Of a DNA stretch of 64,000 nucleotides, positions 1 through 8,560 are shown piece by piece; the stretch's first letter is position 1; each line of letters opens with the position of its first letter. The notes under the pieces were generated by a model. That model did not search any database. It was not told where the DNA came from and saw nothing but the letters and a program-made list of their open reading frames with translations. Location of the stretch: assembly GCA_963669295.1 (NCBI GenBank), contig OY769938.1, positions 2,666,001 through 2,730,000 of the forward strand, in the 5' to 3' direction. Origin of the DNA: G963669295 sp963669295. Its GTDB lineage: Bacteria; Bacteroidota; Bacteroidia; Flavobacteriales_D; CALLUQ01. Position numbers and translations under genes: made by a program.

Positions 1-981
1 GGGTTCGTTACACACTAAATGCGCCAGAAAGTTACGGGTAAATACAAAGGTAGTGTCGTAGTATTGTGCGTTGCCAACATGCGGCACGTGGTCTTGCCCC
101 TCGTATGTTTCGAAACAATGGTCGAGGCCAATGTTTTCTGCCCTGGCATGGATGGATGCACTGCCATCAATTTCTAACAATGGGTAAAAGCCCAACAGCA
201 CAATGATGTCGGTGCCATAAGGTACCGTACCGTCGTTGGGGCCGTGCAAACTTAAAATAGGTTCGTCACCCGGTTGCATCCACGAGGTGTCTTTTAATGC
301 ACCACAAATGTTGATGACACCTGCCACATCGGATGAATAGCCAGGGTTGCCGCTGGTGCCTTCTAAGCCACCGCCCATGCCTGCTTGCGTGGTGTCGATG
401 TATGAAGGAATTTCGCTTACCTGATCTAAATAAGCAATTTGCACAGCAATGAATCCCCCGGCCGATACGCCTAAGAAGTAGATTCTGTTGGGGTCGATAT
501 CGTATGTGTTGCCATTTTCAGCAGCATCTTTTCTAAAGTACCTTACGGCAGCTTTGCCATCGTGATAGGCGCGCATTACCGATTCGGTAGCTGCCACAGA
601 GTCAGGCCCTGGAATGGGTAAACCTGCCATGCCTAAGCGATAATCGATAGAGGCCACTACGTAACCATGACTGGCCAAATCGTTACAAATGGGTACTACA
701 TCGGTTCCGGTCTTGCTACCACCTACAAAGCTTCCGCCGTGTGCTACAATGACCAACGGTCGGTTGGTTTCAGTGTCGCCTGTTGGCTCGTATACGTCTA
801 ACAGCAAGTCTTCGGGATTGCCTTGAAGGTTGATGTTGTTGCCATAAACAATGTCGGAGTGTACTGTGTTGTTAGCAAAAATGGCTTGCTTGTAGCGAGG
901 GCCTACACATTGTGCTGCGGCCTCAAAGCCAATAATAGAAGTAAGTAGGATGGTAAGAAGGAGAGCGTAATTGTGTTTCAT
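1..981 (-). CDS. Secreted alpha/beta hydrolase (carboxylesterase-like), C-terminus beyond window
   Basis: Open frame of 327 codons that runs off the left edge without a stop. It starts at the ATG at 981, followed by a typical signal peptide (residues 1-24, ending AAAQ), so the product is exported. An HGGSF motif (about 81-85) matches the oxyanion-hole motif of hormone-sensitive-lipase and esterase families. GVSAGG (171-176) is the nucleophile elbow with Ser173. A later NDGTVPYG and a QDHVPH segment fit the catalytic Asp and His. It probably hydrolyses an ester; the substrate cannot be read. A promoter and two dyads lie just upstream. In this phylum such proteins often carry a C-terminal sorting domain, but that part lies outside the window. 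Confidence 0.88.
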   Translation of the reverse strand, partial: MKHNYALLLTILLTSIIGFEAAAQCVGPRYKQAIFANNTVHSDIVYGNNINLQGNPEDLLLDVYEPTGDTETNRPLVIVAHGGSFVGGSKTGTDVVPICNDLASHGYVVASIDYRLGMAGLPIPGPDSVAATESVMRAYHDGKAAVRYFRKDAAENGNTYDIDPNRIYFLGVSAGGFIAVQIAYLDQVSEIPSYIDTTQAGMGGGLEGTSGNPGYSSDVAGVINICGALKDTSWMQPGDEPILSLHGPNDGTVPYGTDIIVLLGFYPLLEIDGSASIHARAENIGLDHCFETYEGQDHVPHVGNAQYYDTTFVFTRNFLAHLVCNEP

Positions 982-1058
982 GAAGTAGTTTTTTTTGGTT
1001 TAAAAATTAGCACCATTACAATGGTTAGCAAATGCCGATGGCATTTTTGCGTTGCTAC

Positions 1059-1090
1059 CAAATATAATAATGTTATGCGTACATAACAAA
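1059..1090 (-). promoter_or_regulatory. Bacteroidota-type promoter for the hydrolase
   Basis: On the minus strand TTTG (1087-1090) is followed after exactly 20 bp by TATATTTG (1059-1066). This is a full match to the Bacteroidota primary-sigma pattern TTTG-N19-21-TAnnTTTG. Transcription would start near 1052, giving a leader of about 70 nt. The leader contains two small dyads: AAATGCC-GAT-GGCATTT at 1030-1046 and ACCATT-AC-AATGGT at 1012-1025. Confidence 0.75.
1071..1088. promoter_or_regulatory. Perfect 7+4+7 dyad in the promoter spacer, likely operator
   Basis: TGTTATG (1071-1077), CGTA, CATAACA (1082-1088) form a perfect inverted repeat lying between the -33 and -7 elements of the hydrolase promoter. 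A dimeric repressor bound there would block RNA polymerase. The regulator is unknown and none is encoded next to it. Confidence 0.55.
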
Positions 1091-1149
1091 TGAAGGGCAA
1101 AAATTATTTGGCCTAAACGAGTTGGGTTAAAACATTGTTTGGCAGTGTA

Positions 1150-2379
1150 TTAAAACGAGTATTGCACTCCAATGCCAGGAATAATGGCATTGGCTTTCCA
1201 GGTGCCACCAAACTCCGTTTCGCTGTTGATGGCGGTGCGTTCTTCGCCTTCGAGGTACAAGAAAGAAAGGTCTACATTGAGGCTGTTGGAAAACCGGTAG
1301 CTGGCTCCAGCAGTAATGCCCAGCTTATTGGCATCGGGTGTTTCGGGGGTAATGTAAGGGTCGTCTACCGGGGTAAGGTCGTAGTATGCCCCCAGGCGCA
1401 CGGTAGCTTTTTCATTGAGTTGGTATTGCCCGCCCAACCTAAAAATAAATACGTTGTTGTATTCGCGTGGGGAGTTAATGTCGTCGAGCTTATCAGTATT
1501 TTGAGCAAAGTCGAAGGAAAGGGTGTCGTACGAACTCCAGCCAATGTAGTTAAGGTCGAACGCCAACAATGTTTTTTCGTTCAATTGGTAGCCCAGTCCG
1601 AAGTTGACCACCTTAGGCAATGCAATTTCGGTAGAAAAAGAAGTAGAGGGGAAGAATTCTGTCAGCGATGATGCTACCGTGAAGTTGGCCTCGCCATCAT
1701 CGGTAGATACTTTTACGCCCGAACGATAGCTTACCCCAACAGACAGCGCTTCGGTGGCCTGGTAGTGTACGCCGATGTTAAAACCATGTCCGGTAGCATT
1801 GCCGCTTAGTTCGCCTTCACCAAAGTTGCCGTTGGCATCTTGTGCGGGTACTGCTTTGCGCAGCAAAAACGATCCAGTTCCAAACACATAACCAATGCCA
1901 ACACCCAATTTGTCGTTAACCCGATAACTGAATGTGGGCTGAATGAAAATGGTTTTCAACGACATTTCGCGCAGTACGGCTTGCCCCAACCAATTATCTT
2001 CGTAAGCAATACCACTGCCAAACGGGGTGTATACGCCAATGCCAATGTTCCATTTGTTTTCGGGTTTTAAACGAAAAGCACTGTAAAAGGTGAAGGGCGT
2101 GCCCAATCCTTTTTTGGTTTCGGTGGTGTATATGCCGGGCGAAGGTTCGAGGTAAAGGGTGTTGGCCATGATGAAACTGGCGCCAAGGTATACTGCATTG
2201 CTATCGACCAATGAAAATGCCCCGGGATTGAAGAACAAGCTGCTAGGACCAAGAGCCAGGCCAGTGCCAGTATGTCCCATGCCGGTTTGTTTTTGCCCTT
2301 GTAGGTTTACCTGAAACCCACCGGCAGTAGCCATTAATGTGCTGGCAATAAACAATAGGGCAAAAACGAATTTTCTCAT
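1150..2379 (-). CDS. Outer membrane transport protein, OmpP1/FadL/TodX family
   Basis: 409 aa with a signal peptide (residues 1 to about 19). The mature N-terminus GGFQVNLQGQKQTGMGHTGTG and the following LFFNPGAFSL block are typical of the FadL plug/hatch region, where an NPA-like motif is usual. The rest is alternating amphipathic strands ending in a C-terminal aromatic residue (QYSF), as expected for a 14-stranded outer membrane barrel that lets hydrophobic molecules such as long-chain fatty acids enter. Length fits the family. A TAAATTTG box at 2398-2405 (minus strand) could be its -7 element, 19 bp before the ATG, but no -33 element is seen. The real substrate is not known. Confidence 0.88.
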   Translation of the reverse strand: MRKFVFALLFIASTLMATAGGFQVNLQGQKQTGMGHTGTGLALGPSSLFFNPGAFSLVDSNAVYLGASFIMANTLYLEPSPGIYTTETKKGLGTPFTFYSAFRLKPENKWNIGIGVYTPFGSGIAYEDNWLGQAVLREMSLKTIFIQPTFSYRVNDKLGVGIGYVFGTGSFLLRKAVPAQDANGNFGEGELSGNATGHGFNIGVHYQATEALSVGVSYRSGVKVSTDDGEANFTVASSLTEFFPSTSFSTEIALPKVVNFGLGYQLNEKTLLAFDLNYIGWSSYDTLSFDFAQNTDKLDDINSPREYNNVFIFRLGGQYQLNEKATVRLGAYYDLTPVDDPYITPETPDANKLGITAGASYRFSNSLNVDLSFLYLEGEERTAINSETEFGGTWKANAIIPGIGVQYSF

Positions 2380-2402
2380 GGTCAGGACGTTATCTCACAA
2401 AT

Positions 2403-2621
2403 TTATACAATCTGTTTAGAAATACTAATATAGTATGCATGAAGAGTTTTTTTACCTGCCAAATGAGATACCGTGTTAGGGATGGCAACGTATATCCATT
2501 GTAGTGTTATAGTGTTGGGCTTGTGGAAGCGAAAAATGCCATATAGTAATCGAGTGGGTTTGCCCTGAGCCTGGATGATTACTTCTATAGCGAAGCGTTC
2601 TCTTTTATTCTCGGTGGCCAT
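2403..2621 (-). CDS. Possible small hypothetical protein (72 aa)
   Basis: An ATG-started frame on the same strand as, and just upstream of, the FadL-type gene. Its composition is plausible for a protein: Lys/Arg-rich N-terminus, then mixed strands. No motif or signal peptide is recognised, and a possible -7 box for the FadL gene overlaps its end. It may equally be a chance frame. Confidence 0.25.
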   Translation of the reverse strand: MATENKRERFAIEVIIQAQGKPTRLLYGIFRFHKPNTITLQWIYVAIPNTVSHLAGKKTLHAYYISISKQIV

Positions 2622-3015
2622 TGGGACGGGTCGATTTCCCTAACGCTAAATAAATTTGCCACTGCCCCAATATAGCCCCGATTGAAGCGGCATCCTCCCT
2701 CCGTTACCCTAAGTCTGCCCACTCTGAAAGGAGTTTGGAGTCCTGCGGACCGAAGAAGGGCCTAAGGGGAGGGAGATATAGCGTAAAGCGGGACCAGGCA
2801 CTGCCTACATGCTGCAGACTTTTCGCTCTAAAACTCCTGTCATGCCCTTACCACATCTTATACTCCTCCCAGCAACATCACTTCCTTTTTCTACTATCTA
2901 CTACTTACTACCTACTACCTACTCCCACTGCCATCTCCTACGGCACTCTGCATTAGCTTTTCGATAAAACCCCAAAAATGAATCACCAATCGTTTTTTTA
3001 TTTCACAATGCTCCC
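2622..3015. other. Non-coding stretch with low-complexity tract
   Basis: No convincing gene. Around 2696-2778 CTCCCT and AGGGAG ends enclose GC-richer sequence and could fold imperfectly. From 2891 to about 2935 there is a degenerate CTACTA/CTACCTA low-complexity run. Nothing else stands out. Confidence 0.5.
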
Positions 3016-3023
3016 TAACTTTG
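3016..3023 (+). promoter_or_regulatory. -7 promoter element (TAACTTTG)
   Basis: TAACTTTG matches the Bacteroidota -7 consensus TAnnTTTG exactly. About 20 bp upstream is only a T-run rather than a clean TTTG, so the -33 match is weak. Transcription would start near 3030, just ahead of the small ORF at 3060. Confidence 0.5.
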
Positions 3024-3059
3024 TGGTGTACTATGAAGTTTCAAGGTCAAAATACACGA

Positions 3060-3119
3060 ATGGCAAAAGGCGCAGCAGGCAAGAACTGTTGTATGTACAT
3101 GGTATGGCATGTAGGTTGA
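3060..3119 (+). CDS. Small ORF (19 aa) in front of korAB, possible leader peptide
   Basis: The frame reads MAKGAAGKNCCMYMVWHVG and stops with TGA. An in-frame ATG at 3033 would add nine residues. It follows a TAACTTTG promoter element and is followed 25 bp later by a strong terminator, so the predicted transcript (about 3030-3179) is barely larger than the ORF and hairpin. The peptide is rich in Cys, Met, Trp and His, codons often seen in attenuation leaders and residues that can bind metals. I do not recognise it. It could be an attenuator leader of korA, a stand-alone micro-protein or chance. Confidence 0.4.
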   Translation: MAKGAAGKNCCMYMVWHVG

Positions 3120-3143
3120 TCTTTAACATAACATTGTGAATGG

Positions 3144-3179
3144 AAAGAGGTTAACCCATGTGGTTAGCCTCTTTTTTTT
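3144..3179 (+). terminator. Rho-independent terminator before korA
   Basis: The arms AAAGAGGTTAACC (3144-3156) and GGTTAGCCTCTTT (3162-3174) pair over 13 bp with one G-U, with a 5-nt loop and eight T from 3172. It lies 15 bp before the first possible korA start, so korA must be expressed by read-through or attenuation or from a promoter inside this element. Confidence 0.8.
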
Positions 3180-3194
3180 ACCGAGTATTGAACT

Positions 3195-5108
3195 TTGAAA
3201 CAGTACAATTGTTTGAAAAGAAACACCTTACTTAAAACAGTTAAATTGGAGTTAGCAGATAAAACAACGGACGTGGGCAACACCAAAAAGGAAGTCACCA
3301 TTTTGTTTGCAGGTGATTCGGGTGATGGCATACAATTAACGGGCAATCAGTTTACCGATACTACTGCTTTGTATGGCAACGATGTAAGTACCTTTCCCAA
3401 TTTTCCGGCCGAAATTAGAGCCCCACAAGGAACGCTGGCAGGGGTGTCGGGTTTTCAGTTGCACTTTGGTAGCATTGAAATTTATACACCGGGCGACGAG
3501 TGTGATGTGTTGGTGGTGATGAATGCTGCCGCACTTAAGGCCAACTTGCGGCAATTAAAAACTGGAGGAACGATTATTGCCAACACTTCGGGTTTTGACA
3601 AACGCAATTTAAAACTGGCCAAATACCCTGATGGTGAACAGCCGTTAGAAGCCCCAGAGTTGAGCAAGTACAAGCTCATTGAGATTGACGTGACCAAGAT
3701 GACTCGTGAAGCGTTGGTAGACTCAGGATTGGGCACCAAGGAAAAGGATCGTTCGAAGAACATGTTTGTGCTGGGCTTTATTTATTGGATGTACAATCGC
3801 TCGCTAGACAATACCATTCAGTTTTTAACCGATAAGTTTAAAAGCCGATCCGACATTGCGGAGGCCAACATAAAAGTACTAAAGGCCGGTTTTTATTTTG
3901 GCGATACCAGCGAAACGTTTACGACGCGTTACGAGGTGAAGCCGGCAAAGATGAAGAAAGGTGTTTACCGCAACATTATGGGCAACCAGGCCACTGCGCT
4001 GGGGTTAGTGGCTGCCGGACAAAAGTCGGGGCTGGAGCCTTTTTACGGGAGTTACCCCATTACTCCTGCTTCGGATATTTTGCACGAATTGTCGAAACAC
4101 AAAAACTTTGGTGTGAAAACCTTCCAGGCTGAAGATGAGATTGCAGCGGTGTGTTCGGCCATTGGTGCATCGTTTGGTGGAGCGCTGGGCATTACGGCTT
4201 CTTCGGGACCGGGCATTGCCTTAAAAGGGGAAGCCATTGGGTTGGCTGTAATGATGGAACTGCCGTTGGTGGTGGTGAATGTACAGCGGGGTGGCCCTTC
4301 TACTGGCTTGCCTACCAAAACCGAGCAAAGCGATTTGTTGCAAGCCTTGTACGGTCGTAATGGCGAAGCCCCCATGCCCATTGTGGCGGCAAAATCGCCT
4401 TCCGATTGTTTTGATGCCGTGTTTGAAGCTACTCGCATAGCAGTAGAGCACATGACGCCTGTATTCTTTTTATCCGACGGTTACATTGCCAATGGCTCGG
4501 AGCCATGGTTGTTCCCGAAAGCGTCGAGCTTGAATACGATTACTGCGCCATTGGCTAAGCCCAGGGACGAGGAAGATGCTCCTTTTTTACCCTATGCGCG
4601 CAATGAGAAGTTGGTGCGCCAATGGGCGGTGCCAGGTACCACAGGATTGCAACACCGCATTGGAGGACTGGAAAAAGAAGACTTGACCGGCAACGTATCG
4701 TACAACCCCGAAAACCATGAAAAGATGGTGCAGTTGCGGGAAGCCAAGGTGAATAAAATAGCGAATTTTATTCCTGCACAAGCCATTGACAATGGTCCTG
4801 AGCAGGGGCAATTGCTTATTTTAGGATGGGGTTCTACCTATGGTGCCATAAAAACAGCAGTGCGCGACTTGCTGGAAGAAGACGTTGAGGTGGCGCATGC
4901 CCATTTGCGCTACCTGCATCCATTTCCGGCCAACCTGGGCGAGTTATTACAACGATATGATAAGGTGTTGATTCCTGAAATCAACAACGGACAATTGATA
5001 AAGGTAATCCGCGATGAGTTTTTGGTGGATGCCATTGGGTTTTCGAAAGTAAAAGGACTGCCATTTATGGCGGAAGAAATTAAGAACCGCGTAAAAGCAT
5101 TGTTATAA
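3195..5108 (+). CDS. korA: 2-oxoacid:acceptor (2-oxoglutarate:ferredoxin-type) oxidoreductase, alpha subunit
   Basis: 637 aa if the TTG at 3195 is used. The frame has no ATG near its N-terminus. TTG at 3246 (M-ELADKT) is an equally good start and closer to the usual family N-terminus. Residues ~30-215 are the gamma-type domain (AGDSGDGIQLTGNQF, AEIRAPQGTLAGVSGFQ). From about 250 on comes the pyruvate-ferredoxin-oxidoreductase alpha domain (GSYPITPASDILHELSK, AEDEIAAV, TASSGPG). Such gamma-alpha fusions pair with a separate TPP-binding beta subunit, here encoded next with a 1-bp overlap. The complex decarboxylates 2-oxoglutarate (or another 2-oxoacid) to the acyl-CoA and passes electrons to ferredoxin, in the cytoplasm. 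Substrate specificity is inferred from family size and architecture. Confidence 0.92.
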   Translation: MKQYNCLKRNTLLKTVKLELADKTTDVGNTKKEVTILFAGDSGDGIQLTGNQFTDTTALYGNDVSTFPNFPAEIRAPQGTLAGVSGFQLHFGSIEIYTPGDECDVLVVMNAAALKANLRQLKTGGTIIANTSGFDKRNLKLAKYPDGEQPLEAPELSKYKLIEIDVTKMTREALVDSGLGTKEKDRSKNMFVLGFIYWMYNRSLDNTIQFLTDKFKSRSDIAEANIKVLKAGFYFGDTSETFTTRYEVKPAKMKKGVYRNIMGNQATALGLVAAGQKSGLEPFYGSYPITPASDILHELSKHKNFGVKTFQAEDEIAAVCSAIGASFGGALGITASSGPGIALKGEAIGLAVMMELPLVVVNVQRGGPSTGLPTKTEQSDLLQALYGRNGEAPMPIVAAKSPSDCFDAVFEATRIAVEHMTPVFFLSDGYIANGSEPWLFPKASSLNTITAPLAKPRDEEDAPFLPYARNEKLVRQWAVPGTTGLQHRIGGLEKEDLTGNVSYNPENHEKMVQLREAKVNKIANFIPAQAIDNGPEQGQLLILGWGSTYGAIKTAVRDLLEEDVEVAHAHLRYLHPFPANLGELLQRYDKVLIPEINNGQLIKVIRDEFLVDAIGFSKVKGLPFMAEEIKNRVKALL

Positions 5109-6127
5109 TGGCTGAGGTAAACTTAACAGGAAAAGATTTTGCTACCGACCAGGACGTACGTTGGTGTCCCGGTTGTGGCGATTACTCCATTTTAAAGCAG
5201 GTGCAAAGCATCTTGCCCGAAACAGGGTTGCGAAGGGAAGACATTGTATTCATTTCGGGCATTGGCTGCTCGTCGAGGTTTCCTTATTACATGAATACTT
5301 ATGGCATGCACAGCATTCATGGTCGTGCCCCAGCCATTGTTAGTGGGCTTAAAGCGGTGCGCAACGAGCTAAGCGTGTGGATGATTACGGGCGATGGCGA
5401 TTGCCTGTCGATTGGTGGAAACCACTTTATTCACCTGCTGCGTCGAAACTTTGATGTGAATGTGTTGTTGTTCAACAACGAGATATACGGATTAACCAAG
5501 GGACAATATTCACCTACTTCGCCGCAGGGGAAGGTAACCAAGAGTACGCCACTGGGGTCCATCGATCACCCGTTTAACCCCCTGGCGCTGGCCATGGGAG
5601 CCAACGGTACTTTTATTGCCCGTGCCATGGATCGCGATCCGAAGCATTTGCGTGAGCTACTGAAACGCACGCATGAGCATAAAGGCACTTCGTTGTTAGA
5701 GATTTATCAAAATTGCAATGTGTTTAACGATGGAGCCTTTTTTCCATTTACGGAGAAAACCAGTAAAAAAGGCAATACCCTCTTCTTGGAGCATGGCCAA
5801 CCGTTGGTGTTTGGCGATGAGGCTAACCTGGGGGTAAAGCTCGATGGCTTTACACCAGTAGTGGTGGAGCTGGGGGAAGGGCATAGCACCGACGACTTGT
5901 GGGTGCACGATGAAACCGACCGGGTGAAGGCCGGGTTGCTGACCCAATTTTTTGACGATCCGCGCCATGTAGGAGCATTGCCCCGACCTTTTGGGGTGTT
6001 TTATGCCGAAGAGCGGTTCAACTACGAAGACGCGTTGATTGCACAGGTAGAAGAGGCGGTAGAGGCCAAAGGTGCTGGCGATTTAGATGCCTTGCTACGC
6101 GGGAGCAACGTTTGGGAAATTGAGTAG
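5108..6127 (+). CDS. korB: 2-oxoacid:acceptor oxidoreductase, beta (TPP-binding) subunit
   Basis: 339 aa, with its ATG overlapping the korA stop (TAATG), so the two are translationally coupled. RWCPGCGDYSIL near residue 18 and GIGCSSRFP are the usual N-terminal motifs. GDGDCLSIGGNH (about 96-107) with the later NNEIYGLTKGQYSPTS is the thiamine-pyrophosphate and Mg binding region. It forms the catalytic partner of KorA. The last 26 bp of the gene region (6105-6130) recur at 11030-11056, on the far side of the next operon. A bidirectional terminator follows. Confidence 0.93.
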   Translation: MAEVNLTGKDFATDQDVRWCPGCGDYSILKQVQSILPETGLRREDIVFISGIGCSSRFPYYMNTYGMHSIHGRAPAIVSGLKAVRNELSVWMITGDGDCLSIGGNHFIHLLRRNFDVNVLLFNNEIYGLTKGQYSPTSPQGKVTKSTPLGSIDHPFNPLALAMGANGTFIARAMDRDPKHLRELLKRTHEHKGTSLLEIYQNCNVFNDGAFFPFTEKTSKKGNTLFLEHGQPLVFGDEANLGVKLDGFTPVVVELGEGHSTDDLWVHDETDRVKAGLLTQFFDDPRHVGALPRPFGVFYAEERFNYEDALIAQVEEAVEAKGAGDLDALLRGSNVWEIE

Positions 6128-6130
6128 CTT
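6105..6130 (+). repeat. Direct repeat, copy 1 (3' end of korB)
   Basis: GCAACGTTTGGGAAATTGAG followed by TAGCTT spans the last codons and stop of korB. A near-identical copy lies at 11030-11056 in the same orientation. Together they bracket the three-gene minus-strand block 6197-10851. Confidence 0.75.
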
Positions 6131-6160
6131 GTTTCAAAGCAGTTGACTTTATTGTAGTAT

Positions 6161-6192
6161 AAAAAAAGCCTGTTAATTTAACAGGCTTTTTT
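6161..6192. terminator. Bidirectional terminator between korB and the M48 block
   Basis: GCCTGTTAA / TTAACAGGC (6168-6176 and 6178-6186) is flanked by seven A on the left and six T on the right. It can therefore end both korAB (plus strand) and the convergent operon ending at 6197 (minus strand). Confidence 0.85.
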
Positions 6193-6196
6193 GGAG

Positions 6197-7795
6197 TTAT
6201 TGATCAAAAATAACACGTGCAAATTTGTTAGTTCGTTTGAATTTGCCAAAAATGATCATTTCATTGTCACTTGTTTGTTCACACACTTTTGGTCGTGTGA
6301 TGAATTTTTCATCTTTCAAATTGAAAAGTGCTTCTTTTTCAAAAGAACCATCCATTTTCATTTCTGCCAGGACACATACGCCTTCTTTTAAGCTGAAACG
6401 ATGGATTTTATCATTGTTGGGATCTTTATTGGCATCAAGATTCATAATGTTGTCATTAAATACAAAGTAAAGGCGGTCTTTTACAACCGCTAATGCATAG
6501 GAGGAATAATACCCTCCATCGTTGGAAGTGCTTTGTCGCTTAGGAATTTTATTGATCCAACTAATGGTACCATCAGGGTTAGTATTGACTACTAAAATAT
6601 CATTGTAAACATAAACAGTAACATAAACCGTACGTGAGTTTCCATTTCCATCGGTACTTGTATAGGAATAGGTATAGGTGTAATATTGCTCACCGATTAA
6701 TACAGCGCCTCCATCTTCTCGTAAAATAATGTCGTCAAGATCATACTCATACATTTCGATAGATTTCCCTTTTTTCTCTTCCTTTTTCTTGGCTTTTTTT
6801 ACCTGTTTTTTTGACCAATGTTGTGTGATGAAGTCTTCACCAAACTCTTTGTAGTTTTGGCTTACAATTGTTTTTGTTTTTCCATCTACTTTTAAGAAGA
6901 ACGACCCTTTGATGCTATAGGTGCCATTTTCCGAAAAGAATCCCCCACAAATCAAATCGCCATTGTCAGCAACTTCAAATTGTAGGTCAGTAATAAACTT
7001 GTCGTTCAGCGCGATTTCGTAATCTTTTACTCTTTCATTGTCTTTGTTATAGGCAAGGATATGATATTTATATTTTGCACCATCATTTCCTTTTTTTCGT
7101 GTTCTGTAGATACTCGCTTCATCTTCATACTCTACACCTGATACATATACATTTCCATTATTGTCTAAACGGAATTGTTCGACAAAAAACAGGTTGTCTT
7201 TGTAAGGAAGTTCCATTTCCCTGTCCCAAATGGTTGCTAATGATTCGTCTAATACGTGAATACCAAATTTTTCAGGCGATGCCTTTTCATAAGGCATGTT
7301 ATAATAGATCAACAGTTTCTTTTCATCGTTGGAGATGACATAAGAAAATGTCCCTGCATTGTTTCTTCGCTCAAACTCAATCTCGCCCAATTTAATGCGC
7401 TTTTTTGCCGGTTTTAAAAGGGTTTTATTCACCTTCTGCATGTACAAGGTGTTGACCTTGGTGGTGCGGTCGCGTTTGGAAGTGAGCAACAAAATCTCGT
7501 CATTAAAATAGATTAGCCCTTCCTGTTCCAATCCTTTTTCAATGTCCTTTAGGTTGAGTTGTGTGGAGGTCTTTAGGTATAGCTGGTCATCCAGTAATTC
7601 AATGTACGACTTCCCATCTGTTTTAAGGATATAATAACCGTTATCATCATATCCAATAACGTCTTCAAGAGAGGCCTTTTTGGATCCTTTTAGGGCTTCT
7701 CCCCATTCTATTTTAACCTTGTCTGTAGGTTGTTGTCCAAGACCGATGTTAATAGCAGCAAAAATGATCAAACAAATCAATAAGTTTTTTTTCAT
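6197..7795 (-). CDS. Secreted/periplasmic protein of unknown function (532 aa)
   Basis: The signal peptide at residues 1-20 ends at GLGQ. No catalytic motif was recognised. The mature part is rich in Lys and acidic residues and has repeated strand-like segments of the type Y-V-S-G-V-E and D-L-I-C-G-G-F-F, which suggests a beta-propeller-like or WD-type secreted fold; this is a guess from pattern only. A Lys-rich stretch (about 325-345, KKQVKKAKKKEEKK) is probably a surface loop. It is the last gene of a three-gene operon, 9 bp after the beta-barrel gene. Its base composition is A/T-rich (16 G+C in the 60 bases 7021-7080). Confidence 0.6.
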   Translation of the reverse strand: MKKNLLICLIIFAAINIGLGQQPTDKVKIEWGEALKGSKKASLEDVIGYDDNGYYILKTDGKSYIELLDDQLYLKTSTQLNLKDIEKGLEQEGLIYFNDEILLLTSKRDRTTKVNTLYMQKVNKTLLKPAKKRIKLGEIEFERRNNAGTFSYVISNDEKKLLIYYNMPYEKASPEKFGIHVLDESLATIWDREMELPYKDNLFFVEQFRLDNNGNVYVSGVEYEDEASIYRTRKKGNDGAKYKYHILAYNKDNERVKDYEIALNDKFITDLQFEVADNGDLICGGFFSENGTYSIKGSFFLKVDGKTKTIVSQNYKEFGEDFITQHWSKKQVKKAKKKEEKKGKSIEMYEYDLDDIILREDGGAVLIGEQYYTYTYSYTSTDGNGNSRTVYVTVYVYNDILVVNTNPDGTISWINKIPKRQSTSNDGGYYSSYALAVVKDRLYFVFNDNIMNLDANKDPNNDKIHRFSLKEGVCVLAEMKMDGSFEKEALFNLKDEKFITRPKVCEQTSDNEMIIFGKFKRTNKFARVIFDQ

Positions 7796-7804
7796 AATTA
7801 ATAG

Positions 7805-8560
7805 TTAAAGTAACATTAAGCCAATTCCGAGTTTAAAGTCAAAATAATGCTCCTTCTTGATGCCAGAGCCTAAAATAAATCCCATGTATTTGTGTGCCTC
7901 GTTGTAAATGGAATTGGTATTTGATGGGCCATCAATATCGCCTCCTGCCAGTAAATTAGCTTGCACACCCGTGTTTAGGTAAACATTGCCCGTAATAATC
8001 TTTGAATTGTATAACCCGAAACTAATTTTGAAAGCATTATAGGTAGTTGAATGCTTGTAAACATAATTTGGATTTATTTCTGATGTTCCAGGAGGGGTAA
8101 TCGTGATTTTCTGCCCCAGAATTTGACCATCCGCAAGTTTGTATTGTACAGGGCCAAACCCAAATTGAATGAATGAACCGATAGGGGCAATAAAATTACT
8201 TTTAAAAAACTTGATGTTAAATTCGTAAAAATTAGCTTGTACGTTTTGAAGGTTTGTATAGGGTTCAAACCGCTGCATTTCATTGCCGAGTTGAAAGCTA
8301 CTAAGGTATATTTGAGAGTTACGATGAGAATAGGTGAATCCCATGCTGTGTTTTTTTCCAATGGTATAAAATAGGCTTAGCTCATGTTTTTTGAAATAGG
8401 TAAACGGAACGCGATCACCAAATATAGGGCCTGGATTGAGGGCAGAAAGATGATACCCTACACTTAACTTCTTTCCCATGTAACCAGCTACCTGAGCATT
8501 GACATTGTTGATTGCCAATAGCAGTGTTACTGCAAAAAGAGTTTGTATAAAGCACTTCAT
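7805..8560 (-). CDS. Probable outer membrane beta-barrel protein (251 aa)
   Basis: Signal peptide (MKCFIQTLFAVTLLLAIN, cleavage near VNAQ), then a run of amphipathic strands rich in Gly, Tyr and Phe, such as FIQFGFGPVQYKL and FKISFGLYNSK, ending with FDFKLGIGLMLL. This fits a small outer membrane barrel of the OMP_b-brl type. The start codon overlaps the stop of the upstream M48 gene by one base, so the two are coupled and probably work in the same envelope process. No specific function can be named. Confidence 0.65.
   Translation of the reverse strand: MKCFIQTLFAVTLLLAINNVNAQVAGYMGKKLSVGYHLSALNPGPIFGDRVPFTYFKKHELSLFYTIGKKHSMGFTYSHRNSQIYLSSFQLGNEMQRFEPYTNLQNVQANFYEFNIKFFKSNFIAPIGSFIQFGFGPVQYKLADGQILGQKITITPPGTSEINPNYVYKHSTTYNAFKISFGLYNSKIITGNVYLNTGVQANLLAGGDIDGPSNTNSIYNEAHKYMGFILGSGIKKEHYFDFKLGIGLMLL

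Noticed and set aside
1135..1671. 178-codon plus-strand frame opposite the FadL-type gene
   Set aside because: It lies antisense inside a gene with clear signal peptide and barrel features, and its translation has no recognisable domain.
2891..2935. CTACTA-type run as a possible CRISPR or tandem repeat array
   Set aside because: The units are irregular and there are no spacers; it is plain low-complexity sequence.
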